Counted from the stretch's first letter, positions 35,592 to 45,600 are shown. The stretch: DNA of 64,000 nucleotides from JAWLFY01 sp041685355 (GCA_041685355.1 JAWLFY010000009.1:4813-68812), one strand, 5' to 3'. Numbers and translations are program-made. The notes: generated by a model not told the origin, from the sequence alone.

Positions 35592-36887
35592 ATGAAGGTG
35601 TTGGTGGTCGGAGGTGGTGGCCGGGAACACGCGTTGGCGTGGAAGATCTCGCAAAGTCCACGGGTCGAACAAGTCTTCGTCGCGCCGGGAAATGCCGGCA
35701 CGGCTCTCGACGCGACAAACGTCGCGATCCCTCAAGACGACCATGCGGGGCTAATCCGGTTCGCCACCGAGCATTCGATCGGGCTGACGGTCGTTGGCCC
35801 CGAAGCGCCGTTGGTAACCGGATTGGTCGACGCGATGCAGGCGGCAGGCTTGCGGGTGTTCGGACCGACCAAGGCCGCAGCCGAGTTGGAGGGGAGCAAG
35901 GTGTTTTGCAAGAACTTGCTCCACACCGCCGACATCCCGACCGCAGGCTTTCGGACGTTCCGTCACGCCGACGACGCGACACGGTACATCAAGGATCGCT
36001 ACTCCGAACCGACCGACCCGGTTCCCGTCGTCGTCAAGGCGGACGGGCTCGCGGCGGGAAAAGGGGTGATCGTGTGCGAGACCCGCAGCGAGGCGCTCGA
36101 GGCGATCGACCGGATCGCGTCCCGCCGGGAATTCGGCGAAGCGGGCCGGGAACTGATCATCGAAGAACGGCTTACCGGACCCGAGGTGAGCGTATTGGCG
36201 ATCACCGACGGCGAAACGATCGTCCCCTTACCGCCAGCCCAAGACCACAAACCGGCGTTTGACGGCGACGCCGGGCCGAACACCGGCGGCATGGGGGCCT
36301 ATTGCCCGACCCCGGTCGTCGACGAGGCGATGCTCACCAAGATCGAATCCGACATCCTGGTCCCCGTCGTCCACGCGATGAAGCGGGCCCGCCGTCCGTT
36401 CCAAGGGGTCCTCTACGCTGGGCTGATGATCACCCCCGCCGGCCCCAAGGTGCTCGAGTTCAACGTCCGCTTCGGCGACCCCGAATGCCAACCGCTGCTG
36501 ATGCGGATGCGGTCCGACCTGGTCGACCTGCTCGACGCAACCGTCGACGGCCGGCTCGGTGAGGTCGAACCGCCGAGTTGGGACGAGCGACCGAGCCTGT
36601 GCGTCGTGATGGCGAGCGACGGTTACCCGGGCGACTACGAGACGGGACGTGAGATCACCGGGCTGGACCGCGCCGCGGGGATCCCCGACGTCAAGGTGTT
36701 CCACGCGGGCACCCGCCAGCTCGACGACAAAATCGTCAACAGCGGCGGCCGTGTGCTCGGCGTGACCGCGATCGGCGACTCGATCAGCGGAGCGAAGTTG
36801 CAAGCGTACAAGGCCGTTAAAGAGATCCGCTGGCCCGGCGCGTGGTGCCGCAAAGACATCAGCGACAAGGCGCTCGTCGGCGTCTAA
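35592..36887 (+). CDS. purD: Phosphoribosylamine--glycine ligase (GAR synthetase)
   Basis: Second step of de novo purine synthesis: phosphoribosylamine + glycine + ATP to GAR. Seen: MKVLVVGGGGREHALAWK at the N-terminus, GPEAPLVTGLVD, the ATP-grasp segment PVVVKADGLAAGKGVIV, PAQDHKPAFDGDAGPNTGGM and LEFNVRFGDPECQ. 431 aa, single-domain PurD as in most bacteria. Confidence 0.97.
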   Translation: MKVLVVGGGGREHALAWKISQSPRVEQVFVAPGNAGTALDATNVAIPQDDHAGLIRFATEHSIGLTVVGPEAPLVTGLVDAMQAAGLRVFGPTKAAAELEGSKVFCKNLLHTADIPTAGFRTFRHADDATRYIKDRYSEPTDPVPVVVKADGLAAGKGVIVCETRSEALEAIDRIASRREFGEAGRELIIEERLTGPEVSVLAITDGETIVPLPPAQDHKPAFDGDAGPNTGGMGAYCPTPVVDEAMLTKIESDILVPVVHAMKRARRPFQGVLYAGLMITPAGPKVLEFNVRFGDPECQPLLMRMRSDLVDLLDATVDGRLGEVEPPSWDERPSLCVVMASDGYPGDYETGREITGLDRAAGIPDVKVFHAGTRQLDDKIVNSGGRVLGVTAIGDSISGAKLQAYKAVKEIRWPGAWCRKDISDKALVGV

Positions 36888-36912
36888 CCCCCCTCCCCTG
36901 CCCTGCCCCGAG

Positions 36913-38461
36913 ATGATCGGAATGAGTCACCTGCGTCTTCCTCTGTGGCTGCTGGCTTTCTTCCTCCTCGCCCAAACCGACGGCTCCGCCCAAGCCCCGG
37001 TCACCCGGGATCCTGACTCGGCGTCCCCGAACTACGCGATCATCGACGCGATTCGGCGGGGGACCGAATTCATGCGGGGAACGATCGCCGATCACGGCGG
37101 TTACGCGTGGGTCTCGAGCCACGACGGGATACACAGCCATGGCGAAGGGATCGCCGGTCCGCACCGGGTCTGGGTGCAGCCACCCGGGACGCCCGCGGTC
37201 GCCGCCGCGTTCCTCGACGCCTACGAAGTCACCGGCGAACAGGTCCACTTGGAAGCCGCGCTCGCGGCGGGCCAAGCGTTGATCGAAGGCCAACTCCGCT
37301 CGGGCGGTTGGGGGTACTCGATTCCTTTTTCCCCTGCCGACCGGGAAGGGATCCCGTTTCGCACCGGCCCGCTCGGGGATCCGAGCCGGATCGTGCCCAC
37401 CCCCGCACCGGGCGGATGGGACGTTTGGAAACGTCGCGAGCATGGCGAGAACAAAACGACGCTCGACGACGACACGACCGCCGCCGTGATTCGGTTTCTC
37501 GCTCGGCTCGACCGACACACCGACTTCGGCCGCAAAGAGATCCACGAGGCGGTCGCCTACGCACTCCGGTCCACTCTCGGGGCGCAGTACCCGATCGGCG
37601 CCTGGGGGCACAACTACGACCGGTTCCCGACGCGGACAGCCGACGTCGAGCACTACCCGGTCGTCGAGGCCTCTTTCCCCGACGACTGGTCACGGACGTG
37701 GACGAAAGACTTCCGCGGGTGTTACATGATCAATGACCGGATCACCCACGACATGATCCGCACGATGTGGTCGGCGTGGGAAATCTACCGGCGCGACGAG
37801 TACCGTGAGGCGGCGGTCCGCGGGNNNNNNNNNNNNNNNNNNNNNNNNNNNNNNNNNNNNNNNNNNNNNNNNNNNNNNNNNNNNNNNNNNNNNNNNNNNN
37901 NNNNNNNNNNNNNNNNNNNNNNNNTCCGCGGGTGAATCGCAAGACACCCTCGACACCCTGCTCGACTTGTACGTCTGGACGGGCGAAGGGCGGTTCCTCG
38001 AGCCGATCCCGCGGGCGATCACGTACCTCCAAGGCCTCCAGCGGCCTGACGGGAATCTCGCCCGGTTTTACGAATTGAAGGCGAACACGCCGATTTACTT
38101 CGACCGCGAGTACCGAATCACCTCCGACGATTCCGACATCCCCGATCACTACGGGTTCGTCGTCCCCTCACGACTCGACGCGATCGAGCGGCGGTATCGG
38201 CGACTGCGTGAGTCGGGACCGCCTGCGGATCCGCCGGCACCCGATCGCGGATCGCTTGATCAACCCGATCGCCAATCGCCTGAGAATGACGTCGCGGCGG
38301 TGCTGCGGTCGCAGCGTGCCGACGGGGCGTGGCTGACCCCCGGGTTCGTCCGTGACACCGAGGGAAAGAAGGTCATCCCCGACGAGGGCGTCGTCGACTC
38401 GCAAGTCTTCATCGACAACTTCCGTCGGTTGTGTGACGCGATGATTCGCGCGGGAGGCTGA
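36913..38461 (+). CDS. Secreted PL10-type pectate lyase, interrupted by a sequence gap
   Basis: Would cleave polygalacturonate by beta-elimination outside the cell. Seen: signal peptide HLRLPLWLLAFFLLAQTDG, GGYAWVSS, LRSGGWGYSIPF, DDDTTAAVIRFLARLD and YPIGAWGHNYDRFP before the gap; after it GESQDTLDTLLDLYVWTGE, GRFLEPIPRAITYLQ and NLARFYELKANTPIYF, matching the family C-terminal block. The 100 N at 37825-37924 stand for roughly 35-40 missing residues. Because 100 is not a multiple of 3, the two halves are in different frames as written; this is an assembly artefact, not a real frameshift. A second ATG at 36922 is possible. A ~45-residue D/P-rich insertion precedes the C-terminus. Confidence 0.85.
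37825..37924. other. 100-N scaffold gap inside the pectate lyase gene
   Basis: Exactly 100 N. The left edge ends tccgcggg and the right edge begins tccgcggg, so the missing sequence may be bounded by a direct repeat. True length unknown. Confidence 0.9.
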
Positions 38462-38508
38462 TCAGTTAAAGTGAATGAGCCGGGCGTCGCTGGAGTGTGA
38501 CGTCGCCC

Positions 38509-38645
38509 AGACTCGCCCTGCCCTGACTCGCCCTGCCCTGACTCGCCCTGCCCTGACTCGCCCTGCCCTGCCCTGACTCGCCCTGCCCTGCCCTGACTCG
38601 CCCTACCCTGCCCTGCCCTGACTCGCGCTGCCCTGCCTCGCCTCG
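38509..38645. repeat. CCCTG-rich minisatellite between pectate lyase and DUF1549 genes
   Basis: About eight units of actcgccctgccctg. Units are 15 bp at first and 20 bp later because the CCCTG pentamer is present two or three times. The core CCCTGCCCTG also occurs as single dispersed copies elsewhere in the window. The C-runs could form i-motif or G-quadruplex structures on the two strands. Confidence 0.9.
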
Positions 38646-38673
38646 CATCACCCGCCTCCGTCCCATCGAGACC

Positions 38674-41520
38674 GTGTCCCTGTACCGATCGATCCCCTGC
38701 CCCGGTTTCGCAGCCGCGATTCGGCCCGCGTCCTCCAGACTGCCGTCGCTCGCGGTCCGCGGCGTGTTGGTCACCACGTTGTTGGTGGGAGCCGTCTCCC
38801 CGAGCCGCGGCGATGAAGCCGCCAAACTAGGCCGACCGAAGCCGCCGTCCGATGCCGACACGATCCGTTTCTTTGAATCGGAGATCCGGCCTCTACTGGC
38901 CGAGCATTGTTACTCGTGTCACGGCGAATCGACCCAGGAGGCCGGACTGCGGCTTGACCGTCGCGCGGCGATCCTCCGCGGGACCGATTACGGCCCGGTG
39001 ATCTCGACGGAAGCGCCACGCGACAGCCTGCTCCTGCGGTCGGTCCGTCACGAGTCGGAGATGCCGATGCCGGAGGGTGAGGAGAAACTCTCGGGCAAGC
39101 AGATCGATGCGCTCGAGCGTTGGGTCGAAATCGGGATGCCGTGGCCCGACGAGCCGGAACCGGACGACGCGCCGGACGACGACCCGTCGAATCACTGGGC
39201 GCTGCAAAAGCTCACGCCGCCACCGATCCCCGCGATCCGTGCCCCGATCGACAGCGAATGGGCCCGTAACGAGATCGACCTGTTCGTGGCCGACCGTCTC
39301 GCCGACGAGTCGATGACCCCGTCACCCGCGGCCGACCGTGGCGTCCTGATCCGGCGGTTGCATTACACGCTCACCGGCTTGCCGCCGACGTACGAACAGG
39401 TCGAACGGTTTCGCCAAGACCCCGACCCGCTTGCCTATGAGCGACTCGTCGACGAACTGCTCGGGGACGTCGCGTTCGGTGAGCGATGGGCAAGACACTG
39501 GCTCGACGTCGCCCGATATGCCGACACGAAGGGATACCTGGCCGGAGGCGTCGAGCGGAAATACCCGTTCAGCTTCACCTACCGGGACTGGGTCACCGAG
39601 GCGTTCAACGACGACATGCCGTATGACGACTTTCTCCGCTACCAGATCGCCGGGGACCAACTGGTCGAGTCCGAGGGACACGACCGCCGACATCTCGCCG
39701 CACTCGGGTTCTTGACGCTCGGCCGACGGTTCTTGAATCGCGAACCCGACATCATCGACGATCGGATCGACGTCGTGACCCGCGGAACGATGGGATTCAC
39801 CGTCAGCTGCGCCCGATGTCACGACCACAAGTTCGATCCGATCCCCACGCAAGACTACTACTCGCTGTACGGCGTGTTCGCGAGTTCGACCGAGCCGGAG
39901 GAGTGGCCACTGATCGGCGACCCCAAGCCGAGTCCCGAATACGACGCGTTCCTGAAAGAGCTCGCCAAACGGGAAAACGCGGTCGAGGAATTTTTGCAGC
40001 AGCGGGTCGACGCGGCACGGTCGGCCGACGGGATCGCGGAGTATCTGCGGGCCGCCCACGCCGCTTGGGACGGCGGCCGCGACGCGGTCAACGCGGAAGC
40101 GTCGGAGCGAAAACTGCACGACAAGTTGTTGACCGAATGGATCGAATTCCTGAGATCGGCCCGCTCGCCCGAAAACCCCAATCACGACCTGTTCGCCCCC
40201 TGGCACCGCCTCCGCGTGCCGCGCGACCGCGACGGCGACGATGGGGTGGCTGAGGCGGGCGATGACGCCGCGGCGGGCGAGTTGACGTCGCTTCGGCAAA
40301 AGCTGGACGAAGCGAACCCCGATTCGATCGAAGCCGTCGCGACCCTGTACGGCGAATTCCTCCACGAGTCGGTCGTCAAAAATGAACCGAACGCTGGCGG
40401 CTTGGCGAAGCGGATCGGTCTCGGATCGGGATCGCCGCTCGACCTCAACACCGAGCGGATGCGACCGCGACTGTTCCGCGGCGACCGCAACCGGCTGCGG
40501 ACGCTCGACAATAAGATCATCGAACTCAACGGGGCGCACCCCGGTGCCCCACCCCGCGCGATGGCGCTGGTCGACAAGCCGCGTCCGATCGACGTGAAGG
40601 TTTTCATTCGCGGCAACCCCGGACGACGGGGCGACCTCGCCCCGAGGCGGTTTCTGGCGGCGCTGAGTGACGATCCGGAAAACCGTGAGTTGTTCCGCAC
40701 CGGAAGCGGCCGGCGCGACCTGGTCGAGGCGATCGTCGACCCCGACAACCCGCTCACCGCGCGGGTGATCGTGAACCGGGTTTGGATGCACCACTTCGGC
40801 CAGCCGCTGGTCGAAACCCCGAGCGATTTCGGGGTAACCACGCCTCGACCGCGGCACCACGCCCTGCTCGATCATTTGGCGTCGGAACTGATCGCGGGCG
40901 GGTGGTCACTGAAGTCGCTTCATCGAAAGATCGTCACTTCGGCGACCTATCGGCAACGGAGTGACTTGAGGCCGGAGTACGCCGACACCGACCCCGAGAA
41001 CACGTTGTGGTACCGGGCGAATCGGCGTCGGCTCGATTTCGAATCACTCCGTGACGGGATCTTGGCGACGTCCGGAAATCTCGACGACGCCACGGTCGGG
41101 GGGCGTCCCGTCAAGATCACCGAGGCACCGACGCCGCCGCGGCGGACGCTGTACGCGTTCATCGATCGCCAAAACTTGCCCGGCGTGTTCCGCACGTTCG
41201 ACTTCGCCAACCCGGACCTGCACAGCCCACGACGTCACGAGACCGCCGTCCCACAACAGGCGTTGTTCATGATGAACAGCCCCATGGTGATCGCCCAGGC
41301 TCGACGGCTGGTGGCGTCGACCGGGTTCGCCCAGGCGAGCTCGACGGCGGACAAAGTGCGTTGGCTTTACCGCCAACTGCTAGCCCGCGACCCGACCTCG
41401 AATGAGCTCGATCGTGCGACCACGTTTTTCGACGGTGTGAGTGAGAACGTTGACGCCCCGCCATGGGACCAATACGCGTTGGTGTTGTACGCCTCGAACG
41501 AGTTCGCCTTCGTCGATTAA
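38674..41520 (+). CDS. Planctomycete cytochrome C (PSCyt1)-DUF1549-DUF1553 protein
   Basis: 948 aa from GTG. Seen: hydrophobic leader VRGVLVTTLLVGAV; a PSCyt1 domain with a haem-binding site C79-YS-C82-H83 (residues ~62-155); DUF1549 (~215-420) with SCARCHDHKFDPIPTQDYY; and DUF1553 (~690-930) with VNRVWMHHFGQPLVETPSDFG. These proteins are hallmarks of planctomycetes, sit with DUF1501 genes, and are thought to help degrade complex carbohydrates at the cell surface, though no activity is established. A tandem repeat begins at its stop codon. Confidence 0.92.
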   Translation: MSLYRSIPCPGFAAAIRPASSRLPSLAVRGVLVTTLLVGAVSPSRGDEAAKLGRPKPPSDADTIRFFESEIRPLLAEHCYSCHGESTQEAGLRLDRRAAILRGTDYGPVISTEAPRDSLLLRSVRHESEMPMPEGEEKLSGKQIDALERWVEIGMPWPDEPEPDDAPDDDPSNHWALQKLTPPPIPAIRAPIDSEWARNEIDLFVADRLADESMTPSPAADRGVLIRRLHYTLTGLPPTYEQVERFRQDPDPLAYERLVDELLGDVAFGERWARHWLDVARYADTKGYLAGGVERKYPFSFTYRDWVTEAFNDDMPYDDFLRYQIAGDQLVESEGHDRRHLAALGFLTLGRRFLNREPDIIDDRIDVVTRGTMGFTVSCARCHDHKFDPIPTQDYYSLYGVFASSTEPEEWPLIGDPKPSPEYDAFLKELAKRENAVEEFLQQRVDAARSADGIAEYLRAAHAAWDGGRDAVNAEASERKLHDKLLTEWIEFLRSARSPENPNHDLFAPWHRLRVPRDRDGDDGVAEAGDDAAAGELTSLRQKLDEANPDSIEAVATLYGEFLHESVVKNEPNAGGLAKRIGLGSGSPLDLNTERMRPRLFRGDRNRLRTLDNKIIELNGAHPGAPPRAMALVDKPRPIDVKVFIRGNPGRRGDLAPRRFLAALSDDPENRELFRTGSGRRDLVEAIVDPDNPLTARVIVNRVWMHHFGQPLVETPSDFGVTTPRPRHHALLDHLASELIAGGWSLKSLHRKIVTSATYRQRSDLRPEYADTDPENTLWYRANRRRLDFESLRDGILATSGNLDDATVGGRPVKITEAPTPPRRTLYAFIDRQNLPGVFRTFDFANPDLHSPRRHETAVPQQALFMMNSPMVIAQARRLVASTGFAQASSTADKVRWLYRQLLARDPTSNELDRATTFFDGVSENVDAPPWDQYALVLYASNEFAFVD

Positions 41521-41711
41521 ACCGAAACAGCGTCGACTGAACCGAAACAGCGTCGACTGAACCGANNNNNNNNNNNNNNNNNNNNNNNNNNNNNNNNNNN
41601 NNNNNNNNNNNNNNNNNNNNNNNNNNNNNNNNNNNNNNNNNNNNNNNNNNNNNNNNNNNNNNNNNAACCGAAACAGCGTCGACTGAACCGAAACAGCGTC
41701 GACTGAACCGA
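41511..41711. repeat. 20-bp tandem repeat starting across the DUF1549/1553 stop codon, with a 100-N gap
   Basis: Unit cgtcgactgaaccgaaacag. The first copy, cgtcgattaaaccgaaacag (41511-41530), contains the stop TAA of the upstream gene; later copies carry TGA at the same place. Two and a half copies precede the N run (41566-41665) and about two and a half follow, ending 12 nt before the DUF1501 start. The gap very probably holds further copies. Confidence 0.92.
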
Positions 41712-41723
41712 GAACGTTTCCCC

Positions 41724-43157
41724 ATGAGCCAGTACGACCACCGTACCGATCCCGCCGACCTGTTTCTGACCCGACGCTCGTTCCTCTCGCGATGCGGGAT
41801 GGGGATGGCGGGGGTCGCCGCAGGCGGCTTACTGGCGCCGTCGGCGACCGTGGCGGGGAACCCGTTGGCGGTCAAGTCGCCGCACTACCGGCCCCGCGCG
41901 AAACGGGTGATCCACCTGTTCATGAACGGCGGCCCGTCGCACGTCGACACGTTCGACCCGAAGCCGAAGCTGACCGAATACCACGGCCGCGAACTCCCGA
42001 TCGAGACGCTCAAGACCGAACGGAAGACGGGCGCCGCGTTCGGATCGCCGTTCCAATTCTCAAAGCATGGCGAGAACGGCGTCGAGGTGAGCGACCTGTT
42101 CCCGAACGTCGCGAAACACATCGACGACATCTGCGTGATCCGTTCGATGCACGCCGACGTCCCGAACCACGAACCGTCGCTGATGCTGATGAACTGCGGC
42201 GAGGCGCGGCTGCCCCGACCGAGCCTGGGGTCGTGGGTCACCTATGGCCTCGGCAGCGAGAACGAGAACCTCCCGGGGTTCGTCGCGATGTGTCCCGGAT
42301 ATCCGATCCAAGAATCCCAGAATTGGCAATCGGCGTTCCTGCCGGGAGCCTACCAGGGGACCTACATCGACACCCGGAACCAGGAAATCGAGAAGCTGAT
42401 CGAGCATATCAAGAACGAACACTACTCGACCGATGAGCAGCGGCGGCAGTTGGACCTGTTATCCAAGTTAAACGAGGAGCACGCCCACCAGCGTCAAAAC
42501 GACGAGGCGCTCGAAACGCGGATCCAGTCGTTCGAGTTGGCTTACCGGATGCAGATGGAGGCGACCGACGCGTTCGACATCGGGCGAGAACCCGAAGCGG
42601 TCCGCGAGGCGTACGGGGACACCGTACAGGGCCGCCAGATGCTCATCGCCCGCCGACTCATCGAACGGGGTGTGCGGTTCGTCCAGTTGTGGCACGGCGC
42701 GGGCCAACCGTGGGACAACCACGACGACATCGAAAAGAACCATCGGCGATTGGCCCAGCAGAGCGACCGCGGGATCGCCGCGTTGCTCGGAGACCTAAAA
42801 CGCGTCGGCCTACTCGAGGACACCCTCGTGATCTGGGGGGGCGAGTTCGGTCGCACCCCGACGGTCGAACTCCCCACGCCGGGTGCCAATCAAGGGAAGG
42901 TCAACGGCCGCGATCACAACCATCACGGGTTCACGATGTGGATGGCCGGCGGCGGCGTCAAAGGCGGCTACGTCCACGGGGCGACCGACGAATTCGGGTT
43001 CAAAGCGGTCGAACGACCGGTTCACGTCCACGACCTGCACGCGACGATCCTTCACCTGCTGGGTTTCGACCACACGCGACTGACGTACCATCATTCAGGG
43101 CGTGACTTCAGGCTCACCGATGTGCACGGAAATATCGTCCACGACATCGTCGCGTGA
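41724..43157 (+). CDS. DUF1501 protein with Tat signal
   Basis: 477 aa. Seen: twin-arginine signal TRRSFLSRCGMGMAGVAAGG, then VIHLFMNGGPSHVDTFDPK, the typical DUF1501 opening related to the sulfatase/alkaline phosphatase fold, and WGGEFGRTPTVE and GRDHNHHGFTMWMAGGG near the C-terminus. Exported folded. In planctomycetes it is almost always paired with a DUF1549/1553 gene, as here; function unproven. Confidence 0.92.
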   Translation: MSQYDHRTDPADLFLTRRSFLSRCGMGMAGVAAGGLLAPSATVAGNPLAVKSPHYRPRAKRVIHLFMNGGPSHVDTFDPKPKLTEYHGRELPIETLKTERKTGAAFGSPFQFSKHGENGVEVSDLFPNVAKHIDDICVIRSMHADVPNHEPSLMLMNCGEARLPRPSLGSWVTYGLGSENENLPGFVAMCPGYPIQESQNWQSAFLPGAYQGTYIDTRNQEIEKLIEHIKNEHYSTDEQRRQLDLLSKLNEEHAHQRQNDEALETRIQSFELAYRMQMEATDAFDIGREPEAVREAYGDTVQGRQMLIARRLIERGVRFVQLWHGAGQPWDNHDDIEKNHRRLAQQSDRGIAALLGDLKRVGLLEDTLVIWGGEFGRTPTVELPTPGANQGKVNGRDHNHHGFTMWMAGGGVKGGYVHGATDEFGFKAVERPVHVHDLHATILHLLGFDHTRLTYHHSGRDFRLTDVHGNIVHDIVA

Positions 43158-43217
43158 ACACGCGAAACCGTCGTCTGTACACGCGGCACCGTGGCGCACG
43201 CACGCGGCGGTCGGTCG
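43155..43217. repeat. Degenerate ~21-bp repeat at the DUF1501 stop codon
   Basis: Two recognisable units, tgaacacgcgaaaccgtcg and tgtacacgcggcaccgtgg, followed by a weaker third. The first begins with the stop TGA (43155-43157). Identity is about 70 percent, so this may be an older array. Confidence 0.5.
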
Positions 43218-43267
43218 ACTCCCAGCGGGACGACCGTTCTCCATTTTCCCGAGAGGTTAGGACCGCA

Positions 43268-44638
43268 ATGATTCGTCCCGACGTATCCCGTCCCCTCGCC
43301 CTCCGACCGACGCCCCGTGCCTTCCTACCCCGCCCGAGACCGTCTCGGGCTGCCACGGTCGCCGCGGCCGTTTGGGTATCGCTCGCCGCCGCGATTTGTG
43401 ACGTCGCCGCCGACGACTGGCCTCAGTGGCGGGGTCCTAACCGCGACGGCGTTTGGCGGGAGTCGGGACTCGTCGACTCGTTCCAAGCGCCCAAGCTCCA
43501 GCGACGCTGGACGGCCGAGATCGCCGCCGGCTACTCGGGACCGACGGTCGCCAACGGGCGAGTGTTCGTGGCGGACCGGCTCTCCGATCCCGACTCGATC
43601 GAGCGGGTTCACGCCTTCGATATCCGGTCAGGTGAGAAACTGTGGTCCCACGAGTACGCCTGCCCATACGAAGGGGTCAGCTACACCGCCGGGCCCCGCG
43701 CGTCGGTCACGGTCGACAACGAGCTTGCGTACGTGATCGGGGCGACCGGCCGCATGCACTGCCTCGACGTGGCGGACGGCAGCGTCGTTTGGCAACGTGA
43801 CCTGCGTTCGGATTTCGACGTCGATTTGCCGACGTGGGGGATTACCAGTTCGCCGTTAGTCGAAGGCGAGTTTGTCATCGTGCAAATCGGCGGCGCCGGG
43901 AACGCCTGCGTCGTGGCCCTCGACCGCCGAACCGGCGAAACCGCTTGGCACGCGCTCGACGACGACGCATCCTACTCGTCGCCGATCGTGATCGACCAAG
44001 CCGGACAGCGGGTGCTCGTCGTTTGGACCGGCGAACGGGTCGTCGGCATGGACCCGGCCGACGGGAACGTCTTCTGGGCGGAGGATTACAAGTGGGAGAA
44101 GTGGCCGATCGGGATCGCCTCGCCGGTCCACAGCGGTGATCATCTGCTCGTCTCCGAGGTGCACAAAGGCTCGCTGCTGCTCAAGCTTGGCCGCGATGAC
44201 GTGACTGCCCAACGGGTCTGGCACCGAAGCGAAGACGACGGGCCGGCGCTACACGCCCTGATGGGCACGCCGATTGTGATCGACGGGCAGATCTACGGGG
44301 CGGACAACACCGGCGTGCTGCGATGCCTCGATCTGTCGACCGGGGAACAGATCTGGGAGAACGACACGGTCGTCCCGACAATGCGTTGGGCGACCGTCCA
44401 CATCGTCCGCAACGGAGACAGAGTCTGGATGTTCAACGACCGCGGAGAGCTGATCATCGCGCGGTTGTCGCCCCAAGGTTACCACGAGATCAGCCGAGCC
44501 CAATTGATCGCCCCGACGACACAACAGCTGCGTCGTCGCGACGGGGTGACCTGGTCCCACCCCGCCTATGCCGACCGACACGTTTTCGCCCGGAACGACG
44601 AAGAACTGGTTTGCGTCGATCTGGCGTCGCCGCGCTGA
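43268..44638 (+). CDS. Exported PQQ-like beta-propeller repeat protein
   Basis: 456 aa from the ATG at 43268, preceded by GAGAGG. Seen: hydrophobic AATVAAAVWVSLAAAICDVA, then DWPQWRGPNRDGVW and blades such as SGEKLWSHEY, DGSVVWQRD, TGETAWHALD, TGEQIWEND. It resembles the protein at 30591-31997 and is likely periplasmic; cofactor binding cannot be judged. Its last ~150 nt are overlapped on the opposite strand by the blh-like frame. Confidence 0.85.
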   Translation: MIRPDVSRPLALRPTPRAFLPRPRPSRAATVAAAVWVSLAAAICDVAADDWPQWRGPNRDGVWRESGLVDSFQAPKLQRRWTAEIAAGYSGPTVANGRVFVADRLSDPDSIERVHAFDIRSGEKLWSHEYACPYEGVSYTAGPRASVTVDNELAYVIGATGRMHCLDVADGSVVWQRDLRSDFDVDLPTWGITSSPLVEGEFVIVQIGGAGNACVVALDRRTGETAWHALDDDASYSSPIVIDQAGQRVLVVWTGERVVGMDPADGNVFWAEDYKWEKWPIGIASPVHSGDHLLVSEVHKGSLLLKLGRDDVTAQRVWHRSEDDGPALHALMGTPIVIDGQIYGADNTGVLRCLDLSTGEQIWENDTVVPTMRWATVHIVRNGDRVWMFNDRGELIIARLSPQGYHEISRAQLIAPTTQQLRRRDGVTWSHPAYADRHVFARNDEELVCVDLASPR

Positions 44639-45593
44639 GCTCATGAAGCAAGTGATGCGGCGGCGTGAGGATTGCGTACAGCGTCAGCGTGACGACGGCC
44701 ACACCGGATACACTGACCGAAACGCCCGCGTAGATTCCCAGCGCCGCCGCGAGCGTGAGCGTCGGCAGCATCAGCGGGAGCGATCGTCGGTGAGCCCGCC
44801 CAACGGAGCGGAGCGGGCGAGAGGGTCGCTCGCCAAGCACCATGCACTCTCGCACGGCGTGCCAGAGGAGAAACCACACGCCGACGCTGAAAAGAGGTGG
44901 CAGGACCGCGCTTGTCAGGAGAACCGCCAGCGGAAGCAGACGGACGATCGGAAAATCTTCACGAGACACGACAGCCGCATCGAACAGCCAGAGCATGATC
45001 CCGATGAAGCCGAGCACCCCGAAGACGTGGGCAAGACCCACCGGAAGCGTCGCCGGGCCTCCGACCAGCGCGGAGACTTTGCCGATCGCGTTAGCGGTCG
45101 CGATCGGCCAAAAAGCGAACGGAAGCATGACGACGGCCGCGGCGCGAGCGACGCCACGAATCGTCTCCGGAGTGCCAACCGCGGCTTTGCCAATCCGGAT
45201 GCGGGCATCTACCCGACCGAAGTGCACGACAGATAGCAGAAGAAAGAACGCGATATATCCGACCGGGGCCGCGTAAAGAACGAGCGTGCAGAGGATACCG
45301 ATCGCCGTGTACGGGATGAACGCCAGCATCGCCAGGCCGAGCGATCGGTCCCCCAGAAGTCTCCGATGAATGTGCCAGTCCATCGCCCCGTGCGGCATGC
45401 CGCAGACGAACAGCGATGCCGCGAGCGGGAACGCCGCCAGCCACCGTGGCATTCCATGAACGACCTCGACGATGATGCCGGTCGCCAGCAGGACGGAAAT
45501 CAACACGCCCCACAGGAATCGAATTCGCGTCCCGGCAAACGCGAAGGGCGAGTCGGGACGGTGACGAAGAGGCGAAAACGGGTCGGACTGCAT
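44490..45593 (-). CDS. blh: Brp/Blh family beta-carotene 15,15'-dioxygenase
   Basis: Cleaves beta-carotene into two retinals, the chromophore of the rhodopsin encoded just upstream. Seen: multiple membrane helices, CGMPHGAMDWH (His68; the family usually has a His after Asp where Trp73 stands), LLLSVVHFGRVDARI, FLLWHAVREC and TPPHHLLHE, all family His motifs. ATG at 45593, 7 nt after the rhodopsin stop. 367 aa as read. Homology ends at about residue 318 (near 44640); the last 49 residues are antisense to the PQQ-like gene and look like read-through into its 3' end. Confidence 0.85.
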   Translation of the reverse strand: MQSDPFSPLRHRPDSPFAFAGTRIRFLWGVLISVLLATGIIVEVVHGMPRWLAAFPLAASLFVCGMPHGAMDWHIHRRLLGDRSLGLAMLAFIPYTAIGILCTLVLYAAPVGYIAFFLLLSVVHFGRVDARIRIGKAAVGTPETIRGVARAAAVVMLPFAFWPIATANAIGKVSALVGGPATLPVGLAHVFGVLGFIGIMLWLFDAAVVSREDFPIVRLLPLAVLLTSAVLPPLFSVGVWFLLWHAVRECMVLGERPSRPLRSVGRAHRRSLPLMLPTLTLAAALGIYAGVSVSVSGVAVVTLTLYAILTPPHHLLHELSAATPDRRKPVLRRSGRKRVGRHRRGGTRSPRRDDAAVVSSGRSIGLG

Positions 45594-45600
45594 TCTGAGT

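Noticed and set aside
37805..38461. Separate gene for the second half of the pectate lyase
   Set aside because: The sequence continues the same family; the frame difference comes from the arbitrary 100-N gap length.
38509..38645. Possible CRISPR array
   Set aside because: The units are contiguous or vary only in pentamer number; there are no unique spacers and no cas genes.
39322..40875. 517-codon minus-strand frame inside the DUF1549/1553 gene
   Set aside because: A high-GC shadow ORF; the plus strand carries clear haem and DUF1549 motifs over the same span.
41511..41711. Possible CRISPR array or attachment site
   Set aside because: Repeats are head to tail without spacers, and no integrase is nearby.
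41267..41875. Minus-strand frame crossing the N gap at 41566
   Set aside because: Made of repeat and placeholder N sequence; no homologous content.
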